Shown piece by piece: positions 50,260-57,215 of a DNA stretch of 59,347 bases (position 1 is its first letter; the number at the start of each line of letters is the position of its first letter). A model generated the notes under the pieces. That model was not told the origin of the DNA, did no database searches, and saw nothing but the letters and a program-made list of their open reading frames with translations. The translations under genes were made by a program, and so were the position numbers. Source of the DNA: an uncultured Bacteroidales bacterium (GTDB taxonomy: Bacteria > Bacteroidota > Bacteroidia > Bacteroidales > P3); NCBI GenBank assembly GCA_947167075.1, contig CAMVGR010000011.1, positions 1-59,347 on the forward strand, given 5' to 3'.

Positions 50260-51864
50260 ATGAAAAAAAACATCTTTCACCCCCTTATGGCAGTGATGCT
50301 TTTTGCATTGTCTTTCGTCGTCTCCGGTTGTAGGCACCATCGCAACAGCGACCTACAGATATTCCGGTATAACGAAAGTGCAGGCATCGCCACCCTCGAT
50401 CCGGCTTTTGCAAAAAACCAAAGCATCATTTGGCCCTGCCGACAACTATTCAATGGGCTTGTGCAGCTCGACACAGCATTGCAGGTACAACCCTGTATTG
50501 CCAAACGATGGGACATCAGTGCCGATGGGCTCACCTACACTTTCTTCCTTCGCAACGATGTTTTTTTCCATGCCCCCTCGTCGCGCCGTGTAGTAGCCTC
50601 CGACTTTGTATACTCTTTCAACCGTGTCGTCGATCCTGATGTTGCATCGCCAGGTGCCTGGATTTTCAGCGGAGTAGAAGGGTTCGAGGCTCCCAACGAC
50701 TCCACGTTTGTCATCCACCTAAAAGAGCCTTTTGCACCTTTTCTTGCCGAACTAGGTATGGTGTATTGTTCGGTTGTACCACACGAAGTGGTAGAGCAAT
50801 ACGGAAAAGACTTCCGCTCTCATCCCTGCGGAACCGGACCGTTCGTATTCCAGTATTGGAAAGAGGGTGTAAAACTAGTGCTGAGACGCAACCCCAACTA
50901 TTTTGAACAAGACACGCTAGGCAATCGACTGCCATATCTCGATGCAGTAGCCGTCACATTCATTGTAGACAAACAAACCACCTTTCTCGAATTCATCAAG
51001 GGGAATCTCGACTTTATGAACTCCATCGACGCTTCGTATAAAGACGAGCTGCTCACTTTAGACGGAAAGCTAAAAGACAAGTATACCAATCGGCTAAATA
51101 TGGTGAGCACCCCATACCTCAACACCGAATACCTAGGATTCCTAATGGATGGCGACAATGGGCCACTCCACAATGTCAAATTGCGTCAAGCCATCAACTT
51201 AGGCTTCGACCGGCGAAAGATGATGCAGTATCTGCGCAACAATATCGGCATACCTGGAGTGTATGGATTTGTGCCCCCATCGCTCTACGACGGTGCCTCT
51301 CCCCTGCCCTCTTCTTACGAGTATGACCCTGTCAAGGCTCGCCAACTGCTGGCCGAAGCAGGCTATCCTAATGGGCAAGGGCTTCCACGACTTAAACTTA
51401 ACACAACCTCCAGCTATCTCGACCTCTGCAAATACATCCAGCAACAGTTGGGTTTGCTAGGCATCGATGTACAAGTCGATGTGGCTCCACCGGCTGCACT
51501 TCGCGAACAGATTGCGCAGGGCCGTAGCCAATGGTTTCGCGGGTCGTGGGTAGCCGACTATCCCGATGCCGAAAACTATCTCTCTGTGTTTTACAGTCCG
51601 AATCGAGCTCCGGCTGGACCTAACTACACCCACTTCAACTCCAAGCAATTCGACAGGATATACGAGCAGGCACGTCGCTGTACCGACCCAACACAGCGCG
51701 ACATTCTCTATCGCAAGATGGACGACATCGTGATGGAGCAAGCCCCCGTCATGGTGCTATACTACGACCAGATTCTCCACTTCACACACAAGAATGTTCA
51801 CGGCCTTCGATCCAATGCCATGAATACTCTCGACCTTAGATATGTAACCATTTCCAAACGATAG
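50260..51864 (+). CDS. Peptide/oligopeptide ABC transporter solute-binding lipoprotein (SBP family 5)
   Basis: The 534-residue protein has a lipoprotein signal ending VVSGC (Cys24) and the family 5 layout: LFNGLVQLDTALQVQPCIAK, then RWDISADGLTYTFFLRNDVF and, later, GPFVFQYWKEGVKLVLRRNP and a C-terminal lobe with FRGSWVADYPDAENYLSVFY. Family members bind peptides, nickel or sugars and deliver them to an ABC permease. No permease or ATPase gene is in this window. It starts 3 bases after the GH25 stop, so peptidoglycan peptides are a plausible but unproved ligand. Confidence 0.9.
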   Translation: MKKNIFHPLMAVMLFALSFVVSGCRHHRNSDLQIFRYNESAGIATLDPAFAKNQSIIWPCRQLFNGLVQLDTALQVQPCIAKRWDISADGLTYTFFLRNDVFFHAPSSRRVVASDFVYSFNRVVDPDVASPGAWIFSGVEGFEAPNDSTFVIHLKEPFAPFLAELGMVYCSVVPHEVVEQYGKDFRSHPCGTGPFVFQYWKEGVKLVLRRNPNYFEQDTLGNRLPYLDAVAVTFIVDKQTTFLEFIKGNLDFMNSIDASYKDELLTLDGKLKDKYTNRLNMVSTPYLNTEYLGFLMDGDNGPLHNVKLRQAINLGFDRRKMMQYLRNNIGIPGVYGFVPPSLYDGASPLPSSYEYDPVKARQLLAEAGYPNGQGLPRLKLNTTSSYLDLCKYIQQQLGLLGIDVQVDVAPPAALREQIAQGRSQWFRGSWVADYPDAENYLSVFYSPNRAPAGPNYTHFNSKQFDRIYEQARRCTDPTQRDILYRKMDDIVMEQAPVMVLYYDQILHFTHKNVHGLRSNAMNTLDLRYVTISKR

Positions 51865-51870
51865 TCGAGC

Positions 51871-52581
51871 ATGAACGGTCAACTGATCCTTTTTCCCGTA
51901 CCCATTGGTGCCGACGATATTGGCCACTCACTTCCTGCCATCAACACTGTGCTTCTGAACAGTTGTAGCACCTTCATTGTCGAAGAACTACGCACTGCAC
52001 GGCGTTTTCTGAAAAAAGCTGGCTACTCCCACCCTATCGACGACACAACTTTTTTCACCCTGAACGAGCACACCACTCCTCAAGAGATAGGAGAATATCT
52101 GGATGCCATCCCTAGAGGGGAGAACATTGGCTTGCTGTCCGAAGCTGGGCTGCCCTGCGTAGCCGACCCTGGTGCTATGATCACTCGGATGGCACAGCAG
52201 CGCGGATATGAAATAGTGCCACTTGTAGGTCCCTCTTCACTGATGATGGCTCTGATGGGCAGCGGACTGAATGGGCAGCATTTTGCCTTTAACGGCTACC
52301 TACCCGTCGACCGCAACGCACGCAACGCAGCCATTCGCCGCCTCGAAGAGCGTGCCCTGCGCGAACACCAAACACAGATATTTATCGAGGCACCCTACCG
52401 GAACAACCAGATGCTTGAGTCGCTTTGTGCTGCATTGCACCCCAACACAATGGTCTGCGTGGCCACCGACATCACGCTGCCCTCGCAGCTTATCCGTACC
52501 CTTACAGCACAGCAGTGGAAGTCCGAACGCGCGACGACGAATCTCCACAAGCGCAACACAGTGTTTCTGATTGGAGAATAG
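51871..52581 (+). CDS. SAM-dependent methyltransferase of the RsmI/tetrapyrrole-methylase fold
   Basis: The 236-residue protein has the tetrapyrrole-methylase-type SAM fold: LILFPVPIGADDIGHSLP, IVEELRTARRFLKKAGY, and NIGLLSEAGLPCVADPGAMI with the G-L-P pattern of RsmI, then VPLVGPSSLMMALMGSGLNG (A-L-x-x-S-G-L) and FNGYLPVDRNARNAAIRRLE. RsmI proper methylates 16S rRNA C1402; this shorter group is a related Bacteroidetes family, so the same target is only a guess. It is the last gene of the run starting at RNase G. Confidence 0.85.
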   Translation: MNGQLILFPVPIGADDIGHSLPAINTVLLNSCSTFIVEELRTARRFLKKAGYSHPIDDTTFFTLNEHTTPQEIGEYLDAIPRGENIGLLSEAGLPCVADPGAMITRMAQQRGYEIVPLVGPSSLMMALMGSGLNGQHFAFNGYLPVDRNARNAAIRRLEERALREHQTQIFIEAPYRNNQMLESLCAALHPNTMVCVATDITLPSQLIRTLTAQQWKSERATTNLHKRNTVFLIGE

Positions 52582-52667
52582 GCTCCATCTCCCGCCGGCT
52601 CGTTCTATCAAACATCAAGACATCACTTTACACACATCGTACCTTCACCCTGTCCTCGTCGTGCCGT

Positions 52668-52726
52668 CACGGTTCATCTACGGTGCATGTACGGTTCATG
52701 TACGGAGGAAGTACGGTTGTGATACG
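52668..52726 (+). repeat. Dispersed 11-bp module array, copy 7 (forward)
   Basis: Five modules: CACGGTTCATC, TACGGTGCATG, TACGGTTCATG, TACGGAGGAAG, TACGGTTGTGA, then TACG. It lies between convergent genes and supplies the last nine codons and the stop of the minus-strand acetyltransferase gene (52696-52726). Confidence 0.92.
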
Positions 52727-53211
52727 TGCAAGAGTAGTAGATAGTAGACACATTCAGCGTCGCGATAGAACTCCTTTGCACCCCAACGCTGCCAATATTG
52801 GTGGGTTTTAAGGCGGTGGAGCACCGGTATAAACACAAAGTCATAGTTGGCCTTCAGCTCCGGCATAATGCTCATCAGCATGTCGTAGTTGAGTTTTGTA
52901 CCCCGATATTCGGGAGCAACGATAAAAGAAAATACAGCGATGTATCGTTGGGCATTGAGGCTTTTCAGCAGTGCAGGTTGGTCATGTACTATTTGCTCGG
53001 TCTCTTCCTCTATACGATAGTCGCTCATATTCAACAAGCCGACGACATTGCCCAGATCATCGATCGCCTTCACACTCAGCGGCCAGTTGAAGTGCAGATA
53101 TTTCACCCATGCTTCCACCTCGCGACGGTCGAAACCGTATTGCCTCACCATCCAGTCGACAGTGAGTGGAGCATCCTCGGGGGTCATGCGGCTGAGCGAG
53201 TAACTTTTCAT
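52696..53211 (-). CDS. GNAT-like N-acetyltransferase, C-terminus encoded by a repeat
   Basis: The 171-residue protein looks like the GNAT fold: MTPEDAPLTVDWMVRQYGFD at the start, VKAIDDLGNVVGLLNMSD as the central strands, and YIAVFSFIVAPEYRGTKLNY, where a Q/R-x-x-G-x-G/A-like region for acetyl-CoA is partly kept as EYRGTKLN, followed by a helix and QYWQRWGAKEFYRDAECVYY. The substrate is unknown. The last nine residues (SQPYFLRT and one before) and the TGA are encoded in array copy 7, so the original 3' end has been replaced or extended. It starts 14 bases after the DUF2156 stop. Confidence 0.7.
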   Translation of the reverse strand: MKSYSLSRMTPEDAPLTVDWMVRQYGFDRREVEAWVKYLHFNWPLSVKAIDDLGNVVGLLNMSDYRIEEETEQIVHDQPALLKSLNAQRYIAVFSFIVAPEYRGTKLNYDMLMSIMPELKANYDFVFIPVLHRLKTHQYWQRWGAKEFYRDAECVYYLLLLHVSQPYFLRT

Positions 53212-53225
53212 CAGTAGAGTTTTTT

Positions 53226-54128
53226 TTATTTTAGTACTACCACGTTGAAGCTCAATAGTATGTCTGGGTGATACGACAGCTTCGACTTGCGAAGGCCCTC
53301 GAGTCCCATGTCTTCCTCACGATTGACGTAGACGTACTGTTCCGGCAGGTGGGCGCAGAACTGCTGGTTGATGACGGAGAAGAGACCGTCGATGTTGCGG
53401 TCGGCCTTCTCCACACAGACATCGATGGTGTCGTGGGTGACGGCGGCGCCGTAGGTGAATGCCACCATGCGGCCGTCGAGCCAGATGCTGCCGCCGAGCA
53501 TGCCGAGGGCGTCCCAGTGGGCGAAGACGGTTTCCATGACGCGCTGTTCGGCCAGAATGGTGTCGCCATATACGGGGTTGTTGTCGCCACGCTCCTCGCG
53601 CCAAAGGGCCTCCAAGCGGCGACACTCGTCGAACATCTCTGGAGTCAACAGACGGTATTCATAATCAGGGTGCTCCGATAGAAACTTGTTTACGTGGTTG
53701 CGCTTGGCCTTAAGCTTGCCACCCTGTAGGGCAGCCAGGTCAGCACGGCGATAGATGTAGTCGTACTGGTTGCGCTGTGGCTCGACGCTGATGTTTATAC
53801 CCTTGCTGCAAGCATTCTGCTGCAGCTGGAGGGCTGCCTCGTCCTCAAGGCCAAGCAGGGTCATACGGCCACCGCAATCGTCGCAGATAGCCTGCAGCAG
53901 GTCGCACGATGGCGTGCCGTCCATGCAGAGCATATAGGCTCGCTCACCGTCGAAGGTGAAGCGCAGCACGACGGCGTCGGGCAGGATGCACACTTCGGTG
54001 CGGAACCAGAACTGCCAGCCCACGAGGTTGGCGAAGGTGAAGTTGCAGTTGCGCCGTCCGCTGCGCAAGCTGACGGCCTGGTACGCCTCGCGGTCGGCGA
54101 TGGTCAAAGTATGGAAATCGAGGGTCAT
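53226..54128 (-). CDS. DUF2156 protein (phosphatidylglycerol lysyltransferase-like domain)
   Basis: The 300-residue protein has a double GNAT-like fold of DUF2156, with FTFANLVGWQFWFRTEV early and the signature KLKAKRNHVNKFLSEHPDYE (about 137-156) followed by WLDGRMVAFTYGAAVTHDTI and REEDMGLEGLRKSKLSYHPD at the C-terminus. Members transfer an aminoacyl group to lipids or other acceptors; this short cytosolic form has no membrane domain. It is 4 bases from the upstream DUF454 gene and 14 from the acetyltransferase gene. Confidence 0.88.
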   Translation of the reverse strand: MTLDFHTLTIADREAYQAVSLRSGRRNCNFTFANLVGWQFWFRTEVCILPDAVVLRFTFDGERAYMLCMDGTPSCDLLQAICDDCGGRMTLLGLEDEAALQLQQNACSKGINISVEPQRNQYDYIYRRADLAALQGGKLKAKRNHVNKFLSEHPDYEYRLLTPEMFDECRRLEALWREERGDNNPVYGDTILAEQRVMETVFAHWDALGMLGGSIWLDGRMVAFTYGAAVTHDTIDVCVEKADRNIDGLFSVINQQFCAHLPEQYVYVNREEDMGLEGLRKSKLSYHPDILLSFNVVVLK

Positions 54129-54132
54129 TTAA

Positions 54133-54504
54133 TCAATCATCTTTTGCATTAGGCACCCAAAGAAGCACCGTCAGCACACCGACAGCTCCAGCTATGGGCA
54201 CAATAACACGTGCCACAGAACCGACTGGGATAAAGAAAAAGGTGGAAAGAAGCACCATGACAGTCATCACACCTATGGCACCTGCTTTCTGTGTGGCTGT
54301 CATACCTCCGCGTCGCTGATAGTTTCGGATATACTTGCCCAGCCACGAAGCCAATAGCCACTGCTGCAACTGTGGCGAAGAGCGGTAGAAGAGCCACGAG
54401 GCCAAGAGGAGGAAAGGGGTGGTCGGCAGGCCGGGTAGCACAACGCCCAGCACACCCAAACCCACAGCTATCAACCCAAGACCAATAAACAAAGCCCGCT
54501 TCAC
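54133..54504 (-). CDS. DUF454 (YbaN-like) small membrane protein
   Basis: The 123-residue protein has the YbaN pattern: GLGLIAVGLGVLGVVLPGLP-TTPFLLLASWLFYRSSPQLQ, with the conserved L-P-x-x-P-T-T-P-F motif, then a short charged loop and two further hydrophobic helices near the end (VMTVMVLLSTFFFIPVG, VIVPIAGAVGVLTVLLWVP). Inner-membrane, function not established. It lies 9 bases after the pseudouridine synthase gene and 4 bases before DUF2156. Confidence 0.92.
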   Translation of the reverse strand: MKRALFIGLGLIAVGLGVLGVVLPGLPTTPFLLLASWLFYRSSPQLQQWLLASWLGKYIRNYQRRGGMTATQKAGAIGVMTVMVLLSTFFFIPVGSVARVIVPIAGAVGVLTVLLWVPNAKDD

Positions 54505-54513
54505 ACAATAGTA

Positions 54514-55437
54514 TTAAATCATTTTGAGGTAGCCCACCTCTTTCTCCGTCAGTTCGCGCCAGCGGCCTCGGGGGAGGTCCTTCTTGGTGAGGCCGGCGAA
54601 AACGGTACGGTCCAATTTGTGCACCTCGTAGCCGAGGGCTTCGAAGAGGCGGCGCACGATGCGGTTGCGTCCGCTATGCAGCTCGACACCTACGACACGC
54701 TTATCAATGGTCTTGCCGACGGCGGCATACTGTATGTCGTCTACATGCATCGGGCCATCCTCCAGCTCGATGCCTTCTAGGAGTTTCTTCATGTCCTCCT
54801 TGGTGACGGGCTTGTTGAGCTCCACCTGGTAGATCTTATAGACCTGCGTGCTGGGGTGCGTGAGCTTCTTGGCCAACTCGCCGTCGTTGGTGAAGAGTAG
54901 CAGGCCGGTAGTGGCGCGGTCCAGACGGCCCACGGGGTAGATGCGCTCGGCGCAGCAGCCGTCCATGAGCATCATCACGGTACGGCGCTCCTGTGGGTCG
55001 TCGGTGGTGGTAATGAATCCTTTGGGCTTGTTGAGCAGGAAGTAGCGCAGGCGCTCGCTGCGGAGCTTCTCGCCGCCGTACTGCACATCGTCGCCGGGGA
55101 GGACTTGGTAGCCCATTTCGGTGACCACCTTGCCGTTGACCTTCACACTACCGGCAGCGATGAGCTCGTCGGCCTCGCGGCGCGAACAGATGCCGGCATG
55201 GGCGATGTACTTGTTCAGGCGCATAGCTCCCTCAGGGTGTTTCTGCCTTGGCTTCTGTGTCGCTAAAGGCTTGCGACCAGCAGGACGCACACCCTTCATA
55301 TTCCTCGAGCTTCTTGTAGCTCTAGATTCCTTAGAATCTCTAGTATTCCTAGAATCCTTGTTATCCCTATAGTTCTTTTCTTCTCTAGACACTCTCGGGT
55401 TGTCGTTTCCCTTCTTGCTGTTGTCTCTCTTTATCAT
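54514..55437 (-). CDS. rRNA pseudouridine synthase, RluB/RsuA family
   Basis: The protein from ATG 55437 is 307 residues. It has an N-terminal low-complexity basic region (about 1-65, rich in Asn, Ser, Arg, Lys), then the S4 RNA-binding domain (AMRLNKYIAHAGICSRREAD) and the catalytic domain with YPVGRLDRATTGLLLFTNDG, where the Asp in GRLD is catalytic, and a C-terminal ELHSGRNRIVRRLFEALGYE. Such enzymes convert a uridine of 23S or 16S rRNA to pseudouridine. The start overlaps the 3' end of the upstream gene by 53 bases; an alternative start at 55494 would lengthen the overlap. Confidence 0.9.
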   Translation of the reverse strand: MIKRDNSKKGNDNPRVSREEKNYRDNKDSRNTRDSKESRATRSSRNMKGVRPAGRKPLATQKPRQKHPEGAMRLNKYIAHAGICSRREADELIAAGSVKVNGKVVTEMGYQVLPGDDVQYGGEKLRSERLRYFLLNKPKGFITTTDDPQERRTVMMLMDGCCAERIYPVGRLDRATTGLLLFTNDGELAKKLTHPSTQVYKIYQVELNKPVTKEDMKKLLEGIELEDGPMHVDDIQYAAVGKTIDKRVVGVELHSGRNRIVRRLFEALGYEVHKLDRTVFAGLTKKDLPRGRWRELTEKEVGYLKMI

Positions 55438-55906
55438 TGTCTTGTATATTTTTCCATTCTTCCAACTCTTTGGCGGCTCTATAATGTCCCCCAAAATGCA
55501 TCACGTATGGCCAGTCGTATTCCTTTTGCTGATATTTGAGGAACTTCTCCACCTCGCGTGTAAGCAAAAGAAAGACACCAAGTTTGTTCTTGTAAAGCCA
55601 TTTGAGTGAATCGATATCGTGCTGGCATGCCAATGCGAAGCGCAGGTTGACCGTGGTAAGACCGTTGCGCACCCAGTCGATGGCTTTCTCGTCGCCGTCA
55701 CAGGCATTGCTAAGGATTGCCAACCAAGCGTAGTTGTGTTTGAAGAGCCACACCATGGCATCGTCGTCGCCGCGTATGGCATTGCTGAAGGCCGCCAGCT
55801 CCGGATGCGGCCCCTGAACCAACACCTTGAAGAAATCGGTCCGCCCACCGACACTCTTAACGAGCGCCAGTAGCAGCTTCACATCGTATTGCTCCAGGCC
55901 TTTCAT
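55385..55906 (-). CDS. Conserved-looking hypothetical protein
   Basis: The 173-residue protein has a helical pattern with two similar units of about 40 residues, each with a W-L-F/Y-K motif (DDDAMVWLFKHNYAWLAILS and HDIDSLKWLYKNKLGVFLLL), suggesting an ankyrin-like or short helical repeat. The tail is very charged. I do not recognise a family. It is first in the minus-strand run that continues into the pseudouridine synthase; the 53-base overlap between the two argues that one of the ends is mis-set or that they are coupled. A divergent promoter lies upstream. Confidence 0.55.
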   Translation of the reverse strand: MKGLEQYDVKLLLALVKSVGGRTDFFKVLVQGPHPELAAFSNAIRGDDDAMVWLFKHNYAWLAILSNACDGDEKAIDWVRNGLTTVNLRFALACQHDIDSLKWLYKNKLGVFLLLTREVEKFLKYQQKEYDWPYVMHFGGHYRAAKELEEWKNIQDNDKERQQQEGKRQPESV

Positions 55907-55993
55907 GCGTTAAATTAACGTAACGTCCTCCGTATTATTGTCTAAAAAACATCCCCTGCGCAAAATAAATTTTGCCACCTCGCAGAATTGTCG

Positions 55994-56001
55994 TATCTTT
56001 G
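55994..56001 (+). promoter_or_regulatory. Promoter element for the structured RNA
   Basis: TATCTTTG; transcription should start near 56007-56009, at the beginning of the folded region. Confidence 0.65.
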
Positions 56002-56007
56002 CAGTCG

Positions 56008-56195
56008 ATTTCAACAGTGAAATCGTGAAGCGTTATACGCGTTCTGTGCAAAGGAACCTGAGAAACTCCAATGAAAAACAGAATCTGTGTAATGGCTTTC
56101 GCTATTTAGCGTGGGCTTATTGCATCTTCTTTTTTCAAGGTAATTCTCAGGACCTCTTTGCAGGAAGCGGCATACGGCGCCACGCTTCTTTTATT
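56008..56195 (+). ncRNA. ssrS: Structured RNA, probable 6S RNA (rod-like fold with central bubble)
   Basis: The region folds into one long rod. Outer stem GAAGCGT (56027-56033)/ACGCTTC (56182-56188); then CGCGTTC region (56038-56044)/GAAGCG (56164-56169); TGCAAAG (56047-56053)/CTTTGCA (56156-56162); CCTGAGAA (56057-56064)/TTCTCAGG (56144-56151). A large open bubble follows (56065-56086 and 56126-56143), then a terminal stem (56087-56103 with 56108-56125) containing several G-U pairs. A small hairpin CGATTTC/GAAATCG leads the 5' end and TTTT follows the outer stem. Length near 190 bases, own promoter and bubble fit 6S RNA, which imitates an open promoter to hold RNA polymerase. Alternatively it is the regulatory leader of the next gene. 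Confidence 0.55.
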
Positions 56196-56238
56196 ATTAA
56201 TGCTCGACGCGGCGCGGGAGAGCAACAAAAAAAATAAA

Positions 56239-56865
56239 ATGAAACAAATCACATGCCCTCAATGCGGAAGGTCGTATCCCGAAGATGCTGCCTATTGTCC
56301 AAGCTGCAAACACCCAAATGAATTATTCATGGAACAGGAACGAATTGCCGAACAAAAGAGAAAAGAGGAAGAAGAAACTAAAAAACGCCAAGATATTTCA
56401 AAAGACAATTCGACGCAAAATAATAATCCCAAAAGTAATACTTCGACAAAAGAAAAAATAAGTACCAAAAAGATGGAAGATAGTAATAATAAGACATATT
56501 ATGAAGACAGTAATCTAAAGATTACAAAAGAGTACATTTGTTTTGAAAACATGATTATGCCAACATCTGCACTATCATTTGTCTCTTACGGGAGAAAAGA
56601 CGTTTCGTGGTGGAAACCAATTCTTATGATTGCAGCAGGTTTGATTCTGATTTTTCTCGAGTATTTTGAAATTGATATTTTAAAATGGATATCATGGGGT
56701 TTAATAGGATATGGTGTATATGAACTAATTCAAGCATTTATCGAAAGCAGGAAGATGGAGTTCTATCTTATTTCACACTCAGGTAAAGACATTTCATTTG
56801 AGCTTGATGGTGGCCAAGAAATATTAGATGCTGTTCATCTTATGCTTGAGGATAAAGTGGGGTAA
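56239..56865 (+). CDS. Zinc-ribbon, coiled-coil membrane protein, AT-rich gene
   Basis: The 208-residue protein starts MKQITCPQCGRSYPEDAAYC with a CxxC-x10-CxxC zinc ribbon (C6, C9, C20, C23). A long Glu/Lys/Asn/Gln coiled coil (about 25-95) leads to a domain with strands (KITKEYICFEN, MPTSALSFVSYG) around two membrane helices (ILMIAAGLILIFLEYF and ILKWISWGLIGYGVYELIQ) and a final strand-helix (MEFYLISHSGKDISFELDGG). The latter resembles membrane PH-like DUF6232 proteins. The gene is much more AT-rich than its neighbours, suggesting foreign origin. The ATG at 56239 is chosen because homology to zinc ribbons starts there. Confidence 0.6.
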   Translation: MKQITCPQCGRSYPEDAAYCPSCKHPNELFMEQERIAEQKRKEEEETKKRQDISKDNSTQNNNPKSNTSTKEKISTKKMEDSNNKTYYEDSNLKITKEYICFENMIMPTSALSFVSYGRKDVSWWKPILMIAAGLILIFLEYFEIDILKWISWGLIGYGVYELIQAFIESRKMEFYLISHSGKDISFELDGGQEILDAVHLMLEDKVG

Positions 56866-56879
56866 AATAACGCCAATAC

Positions 56880-57150
56880 GTCAATTTGATTTTTAAAATA
56901 GTCAAAAAACATATGCCGCTACGCCCATTTGATTTTGAAAATGGCAAAAATTAGTGTCGTCAGAGCCATTTGATCTTAAAAACGGCTAAAAAGAGTGTCC
57001 CAAGGCCCAATCAATTTTGAAAACGGCTAAAAAGAGTGTCCCAAGGCCCAAACAATTTTGGAAACGGCTAAAATGGCTCATTACAACGCCATGCAATTTT
57101 GGAAACGGCCGAAATGGGTAATTACGTCACCGTGCAAATTTCGAAACGAA
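56880..57150 (+). repeat. Tandem repeat of about 41 bp with inverted GCC...GGC ends, seven degenerate units
   Basis: Units start near 56880, 56923, 56965, 57005, 57046, 57088 and 57129; spacings are 43, 42, 40, 41, 42, 41. The shared core is GCC-N5-8-AATTTTG(A/G)AAACGGC, then a linker that differs but is identical in two neighbours (TAAAAAGAGTGTCCCAAG). GCC and GGC at the ends make each core partly palindromic. Linkers are too alike, and cores too varied, for a CRISPR array. It fills most of the 350-base gap between convergent genes. Confidence 0.8.
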
Positions 57151-57160
57151 GAATAGACAA

Positions 57161-57195
57161 AAATGATGAGGCCCGCAACGAATGTCGCGGGCCTC
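57161..57195 (-). terminator. Intrinsic terminator of pheT
   Basis: GAGGCCCGC (57168-57176) and GCGGGCCTC (57187-57195) form a perfect 9-bp GC-rich stem; on the minus strand it is followed by ATCATTTTTGTC. Confidence 0.85.
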
Positions 57196-57215
57196 GTTCA
57201 TATTGTGTCGGCCTG

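Noticed and set aside
56880..57150. Possible CRISPR array (repeats with spacers of about 20 bases)
   Set aside because: Cores are degenerate between units, two linkers are identical, and no cas gene is near. It is a diverged tandem repeat.
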